In this document: piece after piece, positions 8,849 through 21,518 of the stretch | Layout: each line of letters opens with the position of its first letter | How positions within the stretch are numbered: the stretch's first letter is position 1 | Assembly (NCBI RefSeq): GCF_902459465.1 | Contig: NC_047065.1 | Span: 16,841,634 to 16,905,633 of the forward strand | Length of the DNA stretch: 64,000 nucleotides | Source of the DNA: Asterias rubens | Lineage: Eukaryota; Echinodermata; Asteroidea; Forcipulatida; Asteriidae | Direction: 5' to 3' | Program-made: the position numbers and the translations under genes | Notes under the pieces: model-generated | The model's input: only the letters and a program-made list of their open reading frames with translations | Told to the model about the DNA's origin: nothing | The model's database searches: none

Positions 8849-11800
8849 TCACAAAACATTCAAGATGTTGAAATGCTGGATATGACTGCAAGCAGTAGTG
8901 ATGAGGAAACAGTGGATGGAAACGGCAAAGCAAAGCATGAAAAACAGACAGAAGTGAAACGGAATCGTCGTATGTTTGTGAGTATTGGAGCCATTGTTGC
9001 AGATTTTTCACTGATACAAGTGCACATAGTGGTTCCTAAAATTGTTATCAAATATCCACGCTTGAGGACAGTTTTAAGACAATGGAAAGCGATTTTTTGC
9101 TATAAAATTAAGATTCAATGTACTAATCAAATTTCCAAAAATCACTTGTCTTCAAATGGACACATGAGGGTGCTGTTGTGTGATGTCATAAAATGCACAC
9201 CACAGAGTCTCACAGCTGCATTAAAATTGCACAAAATCAAGATCACAAATTTTGCCAAAAAACAGTGGTCACCTCAGAATAAGGTACTGACAAGTCTAAA
9301 CACTCAATAATAAGACATCACCCAAATATTAGTGGAGTTGCCATTTGAAGAAAACAAGAAAAATCTGTAATTTTTGTGTGCGTGTGCACAAATCAACCAT
9401 TTGCAGCTCTCTCTTGAATGACATCACAAATTTGCTCATGGATGCAAAATTAAATTTGCATAAAAACACAAAATTCTGAAAAAAGTGTCAAAACACCCAA
9501 AATTTGGCAATGAAAATTTCAAAATCTTTCGTTAGAATAAATACTTGTGTCAAGTGTTAAAACAGGCTTCAAATCTTATTTCATGGACCTTTTAATGAAT
9601 GTAGGAGGGTTAATGGTGTGATACATCATTGGTAGAGCTGATGGTATCCATAGTTTGTGTGATTCAACAGATACAGGAAATAACAAACCTGTGAAAGTTG
9701 AACTCAATCTATCATCCGAGTCATGAGAGAATAGTGAACATAACCTTTCTGTTTTTAACAGTGATTTTGTGCAGGTTTATATGGTGCTTTTTAATTATTT
9801 CAATAGTGTACAATCAAAATCAAGATCTTCAGATAAGATTTTCTAGAAGGTGACAGCAATTCAGATGTAAATATTTCACAAGAGGATTATATTGGTAGTT
9901 ATATCATCTTCATAACTAATCAACTGTCACTGTCAGATCACAGTGAAAACTGAATATTTTTGTTGGGTCATTACCACTGATGTATCATACCTTTAATAGT
10001 AACATTTATTTTACACCCATACAGGATATCAGGGATTCTATCTGCAAAACTCCAAAGGGACGAGCAACTATTCTTCGAATGGAAGAAAACAGGATGGCTT
10101 CTAAAGAAGATAGGAAAGTCATTGTTCCAGTCCTCGTCAGTTCTTTGATGAAACACTTTGGTCCAAAGTGAGTACATAATATTGTTTTGGGCCAAAAACA
10201 AAATTTGTTGTCCTCATATGAAAAATATCGCAAAGGTCAATCATTCAGTTGGTCAATATTTTTGTCTTTTAATGGCAAATAAACAAATGAAAGAAATCAG
10301 TGGTCAAAAGATATTCATTTGAACAAACCTTGATAATTAATTGACAGACCATTGACCTTTACCATTTCCTTGTCTAATAAAGCTTCACAAATCTATCTGA
10401 AAATATTTTCACCATATTTTGAAATATTCTCACCATATTTTGTATAATATTTACCATGGATAGCGCTAACATGTTTCTTCTGGTTTTCAGTCCATCTGCT
10501 CACATCAAAAATGAAATGGCTCACCTATTTGTGGAGGAATTCCCTTTCTTAAAAGATCCAAGTGGAGTTACTGGTCATGTGAGTTTGTCTTTCTTCTTCT
10601 TCATTTATTGCTTTTGTCTCATATAACATATTTGATTTCAGTTAAACTACAGGCAAGGGCTTGTGATAAAACAATCTGACTTTTTAACCTGCATGATTGT
10701 ATGATTATTATCTTCAAGCAAACTTGAATCCTCGATCCTGGTTGGTCTATCCATAGCAACAACAGTGTGATATCCCATATCGCATGGCTGTATTGCACCC
10801 CGTGCATCGAATGTTGTGCACTTTACTCAGTTGCGTGCATTTTCCTGCTGCACGTACACTATCATACATTCAATGCGGATCTTGAGTGTATGTCAAGTTT
10901 ACTAGTTTGCTTGAAGATGGGATAACACTTGTTATCCGCTCGTGGAACACGGAACAATAAAGTGCGTCATGCATCCCATATGCGCAAGGCCAAAGATGGG
11001 TCACAGACACACTACGTCATTCCGTTTTCCACTTGTACTCGTGGTATAACTAATAATGTTCATGAGCAGTTTGCAGTAATTTGTTACGTTATTTCTGAGA
11101 AGCAGCAAATGCACACTACTGTAAAAATGTTTCCTTTGCTGTTTCCTTGATTTAATCCTGCACCTGAGATCTCTGGGGAAAGTGGTTGTGTATAACAATG
11201 TAACTTTTTGTTTATTTCATTTAAACAGGAGGCCTGGTACATCAAAGGAGAGAAACACAGACCTGCCAGTGGGTACTTTGAACTCCGTTTGCGATATGTC
11301 CGTTGGCAAATGAATAAGAGTGCATCACCACAAAACAATTGCAAGAAAAGGATTGAACCAGCTCCAGTGAAGAAGCAGCATCGGACTAGTGAGCAACACC
11401 ACCCTGTCAAAATGATTTTAGGTAATTAAGTTCAAACTTTGAAGCTAAGACTCAGCATCGCAATGGTCATAAGCAAAGATTACACAGCACCGTGCACAGT
11501 GGGTAGTAGGCAAGCCTTCAAAGCTGCTGTGATAACAAAATCTGTGAGAAAGAGGGAAGCCACCAGTGCTGGGTCAGCAAAATTACTACATATTTTTTAT
11601 AATCAACCTATTCAGTTACACTGTGTTTATTTGAAATGGTTCTTTTTAGAGGAAGATGAGCAAGAGGCTATAAATTGGCTTCATAAATGATGCACCACAA
11701 TCCATGGTCTTGGAGAAGATGAAGAAGACAGCACACGCAAGGTATAAGTGGTTAAGACAGCTGCCTAGACCAAGCACAGCTGAAATCTTTGAGAAATATC

Positions 11801-14111
11801 CCAGACTGCTGGACTCTGGTGTGGTAAGTTGAAATTGTTCAAGTTTCTTTAAAAAAAAACATCACTGAAGCCACAAACTAACACTCAGTTGCATGTGAGT
11901 GCCAAGCATGTGCACGTATTTTGCAGAACCGCGTTTTTTTTTTTTTTTTTTCATAAACTAACACCGGCACTGCTTGCGCGCAGTCTGTACATTTTTATTG
12001 TTGCAAAATAGGTTTGTAACACTGATCTTAAATTCACAAATACAAAGGTTTCTATTTAATTATTTGTGTAAGCCAAAGTAAGCTGGCTTTCCATAAATGC
12101 GTTTTGGGTTCGTTTTGTGTCCGTTGCATTTAGGCCTGTGGTATAACTATAGGAAAAACATCCAAGTCTGACATCCACACAAACGACCCTGAATCCATGA
12201 TTACTTATAGTATGTTCCAACCATATCTTGCTCAAAAGTAATGGCTATCATGTTTTCAACACTACTTATTCTGTTTTCGTTTTACAAAAAACTCTGGCCT
12301 ACTCAGTTTATAGTCCCCAACATAGTGTGGGCCGTCTGACAAATGGTATATTGATTACCCCCACACTAAAGTACCACAGGTGCAGTAATGTGGGCGTGCG
12401 GAGGATTAGCACTCCTCCTGAGTGCCTCTAGTTTCTTTCTGACTGGCTGTTGGTGTGTACTTTATACAAATCATTGGGGTCAATCATATGCTTGTCAAGA
12501 TAACCTCATTTATTTTAAGCCATTGACTTTATTTGAACTTTAATAACTAATGTTATACATGTAACTTATACATGTAACTTAATATCTATTTAAAATAAAT
12601 TCAATAATGTTGCTTATACATAACTTTTTTAGGTAGAACAAGATTTCAGCGAAACAGTAAACAAATCAGCCGATAGTCTTTTCTGCAAGTGGCCTGGATT
12701 AGCACCACAGCTTGTCATGTATGTGAAGAATGTCCATCCTCAGTACAAAACCAGCTTAGACATCATAGACATGGGTGGAAGTGGAGGGGGTGCAAGAGAG
12801 CAGCAGGATCAAGATGATGCAGAAGCAACAGAAGAGCATGGAGATGTAAAGCTTTCGCAAAGTAAATATCGATACTGTAATTTCATTATTAGATGCAGGT
12901 GGCCAGCTTTTAGGAAAGAAGTGAAGGAAAGTGAAACAAAAAGTAGTAACAACATCTGTCTGAATTATGTTTGAGACAAGCTCACTTTTGACCTTTAAAG
13001 TCGTCTTCTTTTGTGACTTGCACCCTGAAACAGCAAAATTCCTAATACCATCAAATGGTATTCTGCAAATAGAAAAATAATTGCATCTGATCTACATAAG
13101 GCTCACGTCTTCCTCCTCTTTTTAAAATTTCCTTTGCAAATAATTCTAATGTGGAATTTGTTTTCAGTGGAAACTGAAGCACTTGCTTTCGCTGTTTTAC
13201 CATTGGTACTCTGTGGACGGGCCAGGGGTAAGAAAGGGAAATGTTCTGTCTTCGAGAGTGTCAAATCATTCATTGATGTCAAGCCTGTAAGTATGTTTCA
13301 TTATATCTGAAAATTCCAAAATAGACCTTTTTCTGATACCTCATCTTGAAAATCAAATACATCATACACCTGTAGATCCACACTTTCGTCATAAACATCT
13401 TCAGTATGAACATGTCATGTGAAGACTTAAGGCCGTTTTCACACGAGAGCTCTAAACGATGGTTGTTTGGTATGAAGTCGCAACGATTATGGCATGCCAA
13501 ATGCCCCCAAATTTGATAAACAGTGTTTAGAGAGGTTGAAGCAATGAATTGACGTTTCGTATTTGATAGAAAACTGAATATGAACATACATTGCACCTCA
13601 ATGTACATGCATGTATTTTAAAAAAAAAATCATTGAAGGTAAATTATGCTGTACAATCTATGTAAATGTGGCTCATGTGCTGTGTACAGCATTCAATGTT
13701 ATTCACTCACTGTAAATATTGTAAATAATGACTTAGAACGGCCAGAATATAATTAAACTAAATGGTTCAATATGTTTTTCACATATTTTACAGGAAGGGA
13801 CTGACATGGCATTTTACCTTAAGTCAGTTGATAGAGAGACACATCCCCAACCCTTCCTGCTAGTTATTGGATCGCGCATAAATCCACTGCAAATCTTCGT
13901 CATCGTTGAAAGACAAGCTCTCCAGTTCAACACCATGACTAAAGCAGTTGACTATTGTTTTAAGCTCATTTATGTGTTGGACATAGAGTACCAGCCTGCT
14001 TGTGGTACAACTTGGGAGTTCCTCCAGACAAACGTCTATGGCATTGCAGGGAAATGTGGAGTTTCAACATCAGTAGGAGTTAAGGACATTCTTGTCGTGT
14101 CAGACAGGTAA
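8849..14111 (+). CDS. SAMD3-like exons (copy 1), sharing the SAM exon by splicing
   Basis: Exons 8849-8977, 10025-10167, 10491-10578, 11229-11421, 11650-11823, 12633-12861, 13168-13286 and 13794-14111 have canonical sites and matching phases. The upstream partner is the SAM exon pair 3435-3504 + 5204-5409: donor GTGAGT at 5410 is phase 0, as is the acceptor before 8849. Using the undamaged version of each exon, the chain is 1677 nt, 558 aa, close to vertebrate SAMD3 in length. Recognisable SAMD3-like pieces are VIVPVLVSSLMKHFG, VEEFPFLKDPSG, GYFELRLRYVRWQM, EAINWLH, the AEIFEKYPRLLD block and the C-terminal TKAVDYCFKLIYVLDI. Function of the family is poorly known. Copy 1 is broken twice: 2 nt are missing near 11688 (early TGA) and near 14072 (altered last 17 residues, stop 14111). 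Copy 2 is intact at both places. Confidence 0.7.
10710..10918. mobile_element. MITE nested in a SAMD3-like intron
   Basis: Terminal inverted repeats ATCTTCAAGCAAACT (10710-10724) and its reverse complement AGTTTGCTTGAAGAT (10904-10918) bound about 209 bp without coding. It lies in the intron between exons 10491-10578 and 11229-11421, and the other copy has it at 23380-23587. Confidence 0.55.
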
Positions 14112-15317
14112 TTAATAAGGGAAGAAAAGTGTGCTGAAGAAATTTTAAACTGAGTTGTTTAAACACAGTCAGGTCTTGTTCGTGTTAATTGTTTGATTGT
14201 TTAATACTAATAACAATAATGGTAAACCCTTATAATGCCCCGTATCCGCCATGACAGTCGCTCTCGGAGCAGTTTACAATAATTATCCCCTGCTCACTGG
14301 GTCATCATATCTTAAACCTTCTCAGCTCCCTGTGGAGTATACAGCCCCGGCCACAGGAATTGTAGTAATGTAAGAAAATTACATTGCTTAATTGACATGG
14401 TGGATAAGGTGGCAGAGGTTGCAATAATGTAACAAAACAAACCTGGATTTATTGAAATGAAGATTCGATTGATTCCATGTCTTGATGAATTTGTGCATTA
14501 AAACCACAGACCTCTCTCTGATGAACTCTAAAAATTACCAATTCCTATGATGTGAAAATACATATGTGTTTATTGTTGTCTAGCAAAAAACTGTTATTTT
14601 AACTAGATTTTTTAATGGACCTGAAGGTTTAATGTTCATGGGGGATAAACATCTAATTATTATCCTTAATGATCAAGGGGGTTTCTATCGAGATAAACAC
14701 TTTGCGGCTGGAATAATAAACAACACTGGCGTTTTCGACTTCAAATCTATTTCAGGATAAGATATGTACTTTGAATGCTAGATAATGTTGATGTAAATAT
14801 TTCCATGAATTTGAGTGTTATTGGTTTTATAAAGCTTGCATAGATCTTGTGGAATCACCATTTTACCTTATGCAGTGTGTTAATTATAGTGCAGGTGTTT
14901 GATGACTTGAAGACAAACATTTTGTGATAAATTTCAATCTTGAAAGTTTGATTATACAGTTCAATGAATTTCATTGTCTTTGTTTGTTTAGCATTTCCAT
15001 CAATTTCAATATGAAAGAATGCCTGTTTATACACCATTATACATGCAGTGTGATAAGAATGCTGTCTGACGCCTTGAGTACAAAGTGGTGATGAATTTCA
15101 GTGGTTCTGATTTTGTGAAATGTGTTGAAGAAAATTACACTCTCACACATGTGAAGTGACGTACATGAAAACTGTGCTTTAATTCGTGGCGAAGAAAAGG
15201 CTTCTATATTTGGGAATAAAAAATATTTCAATGATGATTCAGTTTAAATTTCTGTGTCACTGACTTCTGTGTTACATATTTGAGACTTTTCCCTTTTAGA
15301 TAACGTTTTGTACCACG
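14112..15317 (+). other. 3' untranslated/flanking part of the transposon
   Basis: AT-rich DNA after the last SAMD3-like exon with no gene recognised. It presumably contains the 3' UTR and polyadenylation site of the long transcript. Confidence 0.5.
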
Positions 15318-15343
15318 TTTTTGTGCTTTTTAAAGCACAAAAA
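15318..15343. repeat. perfect inverted repeat at the start of the right subterminal zone (copy 1)
   Basis: TTTTTGTGCTTT and its exact complement AAAGCACAAAAA flank a 2-bp centre (TT). The identical hairpin occurs in copy 2 at 28013-28038, immediately before the 33-bp minisatellite. Confidence 0.8.
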
Positions 15344-15349
15344 CTTTGA

Positions 15350-15761
15350 ACCCAGGTTATTTGAACAACCCCAGTTAATTAAACAACCATCTTGAACAAC
15401 CCCAGTTAATAAACAACCCCAGTTAATTAAACAACCATCTTGAACAACCCCAGTTATTTTAAACAACCATCTTGAACAACCCCAGTTATTTTAAACAACC
15501 ATCTTGAACAACCCAGTTATTTTAAACAACCATCTTGAACAACCCCAGTTATTTTAAACAACCATCTGAACAACCCCAGTTATTTTAAACAACCATCTGA
15601 ACAACCCCAGTTATTTTAAACAACCATACTGAACACCCCAGTTATTTTAAACAACCATACTGAACAACCCCAGTTTTTAAACAACCATACTGAACAACCC
15701 CAGTTTTTTAAACAACCATACTGAACAACCCCAGTTATTTTAAACAACCCATCTGAACAAA
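15350..15761 (+). repeat. 33-bp minisatellite of the transposon right end (copy 1, runs into gap)
   Basis: Tandem units of about 31-33 bp with core CCAGTTATTTTAAACAACCA followed by TCTTGAACAACC. About a dozen units are visible before the N gap. The contig ends inside this array, a common place for assembly to fail. Confidence 0.9.
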
Positions 15762-16261
15762 NNNNNNNNNNNNNNNNNNNNNNNNNNNNNNNNNNNNNNN
15801 NNNNNNNNNNNNNNNNNNNNNNNNNNNNNNNNNNNNNNNNNNNNNNNNNNNNNNNNNNNNNNNNNNNNNNNNNNNNNNNNNNNNNNNNNNNNNNNNNNNN
15901 NNNNNNNNNNNNNNNNNNNNNNNNNNNNNNNNNNNNNNNNNNNNNNNNNNNNNNNNNNNNNNNNNNNNNNNNNNNNNNNNNNNNNNNNNNNNNNNNNNNN
16001 NNNNNNNNNNNNNNNNNNNNNNNNNNNNNNNNNNNNNNNNNNNNNNNNNNNNNNNNNNNNNNNNNNNNNNNNNNNNNNNNNNNNNNNNNNNNNNNNNNNN
16101 NNNNNNNNNNNNNNNNNNNNNNNNNNNNNNNNNNNNNNNNNNNNNNNNNNNNNNNNNNNNNNNNNNNNNNNNNNNNNNNNNNNNNNNNNNNNNNNNNNNN
16201 NNNNNNNNNNNNNNNNNNNNNNNNNNNNNNNNNNNNNNNNNNNNNNNNNNNNNNNNNNNNN
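15762..16261. other. assembly gap of exactly 500 N
   Basis: Exactly 500 consecutive N, the usual mark of a scaffolder gap of arbitrary size. The sequence to the left (about 3562-15761) and right (16262-28430) of the gap is the same 12.2 kb, differing mainly by small indels. Confidence 0.98.
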
Positions 16262-17878
16262 TGTGAAAATAGACGGCAGAAATAGTTAGGCCTACGTAGG
16301 CTAACAACACGTATAGGCCCTGTTGTGAACTTAATCGTTAACGTTTTAGTCATCAGGCTTTTTTTTTTGCCAGACGGAAACCTCCCGGCCTCGGGCGAAA
16401 CTGTCATAATCATTCTCGCCTACAAAATTACTGCATCTCAGGCACTAACTTATATAAAGTAGGCTACGTGTAGGTACCTCCGTGGTTGTAATTTTTTGGC
16501 ATATTTTAATAATTAAAATTATTATAGGGCCTAACTAAAAATAAAATAACTTTGCGCGGTCACTAACTTAATGTTCAAAGGTCATGAAGTTATTCCCCGG
16601 GGCCGGCTATAGGCCTACAGCTACATCACCCGCGTCGCGTCCGGCCGTACATTGACTATGCTTCAAGACCAGGGAACAGATTTCTTTCGCAAATTTCCCG
16701 TGCATGTTTCGCATGATTTTAGTGATACTTCTCACCCAACACCAAGTTAACTGAAAGATTATTCCTTTAGCATTCAGAGTTATTTGGGTATGGAGTAATT
16801 CAACCTAGAAAAACCCCGAAATATTGATGAAAATCAGACACTGTTTTCTCGAACTTCGATAAACATTCCACTGGATAAAACATGGCCGAGTGGCAACGAT
16901 CGTCGTAGCTTGGCTCCGATCCAATGCAGTCATCTAACGTACGTGTATACGTCACGATGTATATTTAGATAGATGAGGTCACTGGCTTCAAAAAAGTCTC
17001 TCTTGGTGGCGCTTTTGCGATGTGCTTGGGGCGACCATCGCGGATTCAAAAGGGGCGACTTTTATCTTAGGAATTTATTTCCAAACATTTTTTGATAATT
17101 ATGACAAAAACATGGCTCAGAAATCGTCTGTTTTTACACCTTTGTTAATCTTTTGACGAAAAGGTAAGACCATAGCAAGTTTAATCAAGATTTAGGCAAC
17201 CTAAAACTACAGAAAAAAAAAAAAAAAAAAAATAATGTTAAATGTTAAATATTTTTGGGGGTTATGATTATGTTGGGTGTCAATTTACACAAAATGAGAC
17301 TTTACTCAATATTCCTCATTTCGTCGGAGCGGGTTGCAAACAGTGAGTCACATCACATACGCGTATATTCAAAGCACTTTTTGAGAACCCATGCATGTAT
17401 TACCGGCAAGCTACGGTACATGAAGCTGGTGTAGGTTATACATGGTTTTGATTTTTCATGCCATATTTCACAACCGATATTACTGAAAGATTTGAACAAG
17501 CTGTTTTAGAACCTGTGTATTTACTTACAACTTACAGTATATGAAACTGGTGTACCACGTACACGTTTGAATTTTCATGCCATTTTTCAGCTGATAACTT
17601 TGAAAAAAAATAGAAAAAACTTTTTGAGAACCCTTGTTTTAATCTACGGTACATGAAGAAGCTAGGGTATGGTACATGTTTTGATTTTTCATGCTATTTT
17701 TCAAAGTTAATTTGGTAGATTAGAACAACCTCTTTGTAGAACCCTTTACATGTAATAATAATAATGATAATAATACTGGGTTCTTACATAGCGCATTACG
17801 CTTATTGCTTTTTTTTTACAGCATGTTATACTTTGTGCAGCTAGTTTATTTATTCAGAGCTTTTGATATTCTTTTCAG
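16262..17878 (+). other. intron 1 of the SAM unit, copy 2
   Basis: Near-identical to 3562-5203; the contig starts inside intron 1, so exon 1 and promoter of this copy are absent (in or beyond the gap). It differs from copy 1 by short indels, for example a shorter poly-A run near 17212 and a shorter ACGTAC tract near 17553. Confidence 0.85.
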
Positions 17879-20328
17879 ATAATTATATTGGTGGAGACAG
17901 TTTTGGACTACTGGATGCAGAAACAATTAAGGAGCTTATCCCCCAAATTGGGATTAGGCTTCGGTTTACTGAGTCTTACAAGACGTACCAGAAGAGAAAC
18001 AAAGACAACACCAGTGGTAATGACAAGTCCACTAATGACGATCACACTGATGGTAAAGACCAAGCAGCTGCAGATTCTGATTCAGTGAGTTTGACATGCT
18101 TCAAGTGTTACAAGTCAGTCAATGGATTACAAGCCCTATTTCAACATCACAGATATATTCACAACATTCACTCAAATTCCTCAACAAATATAATATGCCC
18201 TGTCTGCCATTTGTCATATGGGTTGTATAAAACATATAAGAGACATGTACTGCTTCATCATCAAAGAGCTCAGGTTGAGAATGGTGAAGCTGCTGATGCT
18301 TTCGTTTATGAGCCCGACTTTGATGCTGCTGATTATGATGTGCAGGAGGGAGTTAATTCAGAAGGCAACATATCTGATAACGACTCTGACGAGGGCGATA
18401 ATGGTGAAAAATTTGATGATGTTAAGTACTGTTTGGTAGCCTTCATATCAAGTATGAAGAAAAAAGGTGTTCCTACATCCAGCATTGAATTTATGACCAG
18501 AAACATGGAAGACCTAATGACCAAGGGTGTTTGTCATGCACAGAAGACGATATGTACCCTTCATGAAAAATACAATAATGGTAGCCTTGATGATTATTCA
18601 TTTGAGGAGGCATTTCAAGGGTGTACAGTGATCAGCAAGCCATTTGATGAATTGAATTCAGAGTACAAACAAATTCAGTATCTTATGAGAAACGGATATC
18701 TCGTATTACCAGTAGAACAAATTTTGGGGTATATCTACAAACCACAGCTGACTAAAACTGGACGAATGCAGCAGGTTAGACAACAAGAATCATTCCAGTG
18801 TGTTCCTTTCAAAAAATTGTGTCAGACTTATCTCCAACAGCCAGGAATGATGAAAGCGATTTTGTCTCATGAAAAAGAGGGAAGTGAAAGTGTTCTTGAG
18901 TCCTACAGAGATGGAGAATTTTTCAAGAAGGAATTTGCTGAGGAAAACGAGAACATTTTCCCAGTTGTTTTGTATTGTGATGATTTCGAACCAGCAAACC
19001 CCCTAGGTTCAAGAAGAGGACAGCATAAATTGTGTGCATTTTATATTCAGTTCCTCAATATTCCAAGGAAGCTTCAGAGTAGTCTTGACAATATCTTGCT
19101 TGCTGCCCTGGCAAAATCTAAACTAGTCAGCAAATATGGCATTGACTCCATTCTTAAGGTTTTGGTCAATGACTTGCAAGAAATGTATACTGATGGTATT
19201 CATGTTAACAGTCCTGGTGAATATCAAGGTCTTGTAAAGCCAAAGCTGTTTCAGATTTGTGGAGACAATCTTGGTCTCCATCTTGTCATGGGCTTCTCTT
19301 GTGGGTTCACTGCAAACTATCCTTGCAGGAGGTGTAAAGCCCCCAGAGGAACATGCCAGGAGCAAGAGGAAGAACAACGGAATCTTCTGAGAAATCGGGA
19401 AAACTTTGAAGAAGACATTGAGACAAATAACCTTGCAGAGACAGGCGTTTCAAGAAATGGAATCCTGAATGAACTTCCCTACTACCATGTGACTGATAAC
19501 TATGTCCTTGATATCATGCATGACTTCCTAGAGGGAATGGTACCACTCGAAGTTAAGCTAGTTATCCAGTACCTAATCGACGATGGAAAATTCACATTGG
19601 AGGAACTCAATAGCAGAATTACAGCATTTAGCTATGGTTTTGTTGACAAGCAGAATCGGCCATGTCAGATAACAGCAGCAACATTAGCCAAACCTAAATC
19701 CAGTAGCAGACAAACTGCTTCACAGATGCAGTGTCTGTTTTTGTATCTACCTCTGTTAATTGGAGATAAGGTGGATAGAGATGAGGAGTCAGATGTCTGG
19801 GAATTGTTATTAATCCTTCTCGACATTTATAAATTAGTAGTAGCACCTAGCATCAGTATAGAAGCAACCTTCATGCTCAAGGCCAAAATTGGAGACCATC
19901 ACAGTTTAGTTAAGGAGACTTTTCCAGAGCTTCAACTCACTCCAAAGCAGCACCATTTACTGCACTATCCTAGAGCAATTAGAATGTTGGGCCCACTCTC
20001 ACCCTTTTCCGCAATGAGATTTGAGGGAAAGCACAAGCCTCTCAAAACATTCGCAAAAATCTCAGGCAACTACATCAACATTGAAAAAACAGTGGCTAAA
20101 AAGCATCAGATCGGCCAAAGTCACAATTTTCTACTGAAGGAAGACATAACAATCAGGGGCACAGAAGTATACAGCCAAGAGTTAGTTCCAGTGTCTAGTC
20201 TTCAACATGCGGAAGATGTATGTACTGCACTTGGTTGTCCTCTGGACACAGAAATTGTAGTTGCTGGCTGTAGTAGTGAATGGTTACAGGTTCAGATCAA
20301 GCTCTATTGTCGTTACCGACTGGTCTGA
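17879..20328 (+). pseudogene. SAM-transposase long exon, copy 2, frameshifted
   Basis: Identical to copy 1 from the acceptor to about 20260, giving the same SAM half, zinc-finger motifs and DDE-like core. At about 20263-20268 it reads GTTGCTGGCTGTAG where copy 1 reads GTTGCTGCTGCTGTAG, a net loss of 2 nt. The frame then ends at 20328, about 100 residues short. The original C-terminus continues in another frame at 20261-20578. Exon 1 is missing because the contig begins inside intron 1. The alternative donor GTGAGT is kept at 18085 (exon 17879-18084). Because the shift lies in a GCT repeat and copy 1 is intact, a sequencing or allelic difference is as likely as true decay. Confidence 0.8.
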
Positions 20329-20578
20329 AGAGCATCCTGAATTTGGGGAAGTGCAGCATGTAGTTCTTAAAGATTCTGCCATCATATTGGTAATAAAACC
20401 TTGGACAGTGCAGCACTTTGATCGTCATTTCCATGCTTATGCAGTGAGTGAGACTTCTTATCATCCGATAGTGAAATCAGTAGGACAGTTGGGGGATGTT
20501 AGACCAGTACATGCAGTAAGAAGCTACGACGTGACGGATCCTCATGTTTACATTGCTGTTCGTTTCCAGCTTGCATAG
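20261..20578 (+). pseudogene. transposase C-terminus in shifted frame (copy 2)
   Basis: Encodes the same C-terminal segment as residues about 821-923 of the copy 1 protein (NGYRFRSSS... to ...HVYIAVRFQLA), but out of frame with the preceding 17879-20328 part because of the 2-nt loss. It is not an independent gene. Confidence 0.8.
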
Positions 20579-21518
20579 GGTGATATGCAAGGAAGAGTGG
20601 GTTCTAGTTGCAGAAGATGGATGTACTGGACTTGTTGTAGCTGCTGCTGTAGAAGTGTTCATGAATGGCTACAGGTTCAGATCAAGTTCGTTTTATGTTA
20701 CCACCTGGAAGCATCCTGAATTTGGGGGCAGTAACCGATACTTCCAATCATCTTGTTACATCTACCAAACCATGTGTAAGTTGGAAGAATTTTACAGAAC
20801 TTTCAATGAGCAAATACAGCATTTGGTAAATTCAAGTACATTTTTACGTGTATACATGTAGTATTTACAGATTGTAACATTCCAACATGCAGACATGTAG
20901 CTGTATCAACCCCATCAGTGTAATTCACTCGTTAAAAAATTAAGACAGTTTATCCATTTATTCAAATTTTGAGGCGGTGTTGCCAAAATTTCAAACAAAA
21001 ATTTCAAATATAGACATGTTGCTTCGTAGTGCTTGAACTTGAAAGTACGTGTATTCTTCAGGGACATGCACTGGAATGACATTCTTACTAGTCTGCACTC
21101 AAGTTTTTATTTCATGTAATCATGAACATGTATACCTTTCGTTCATACAATTGACACCGTGACCCTAACCACCATTTTATAACCACAACCATCAGCACCA
21201 TGATTATCGCACCACACAGCCATCTACAAAGCCATCAAGGTGTCATCATTAACATACCTTGTAAATTGTGAAAATCATGGCATGTTAGAAACAATGCACA
21301 GTACATGTACAGCATGATTATAACAAACACCATGGGGTCCATAAAAAATGTTTGTTCATATACGTGGTCGCCTGTTACAGAGATTGTGCGTTATAAAGAA
21401 TTTACTATTTGGAGTGAAAGGGGATGTTCTTTATAGCCATTATCCCAGTGGTTTTTTTATAGCGATGTTTTCACCAAAAATCTGCATTGAAGGTAAACAT
21501 CTTCTTTCCCTTCTTTAG

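Noticed and set aside
13279-13608. 109-codon antisense frame, also at 25963-26292
   Set aside because: Lies in an intron; repeated only because the locus is present twice.
15616-16413. 265-codon frame crossing the gap
   Set aside because: Runs through 500 N; an artefact.
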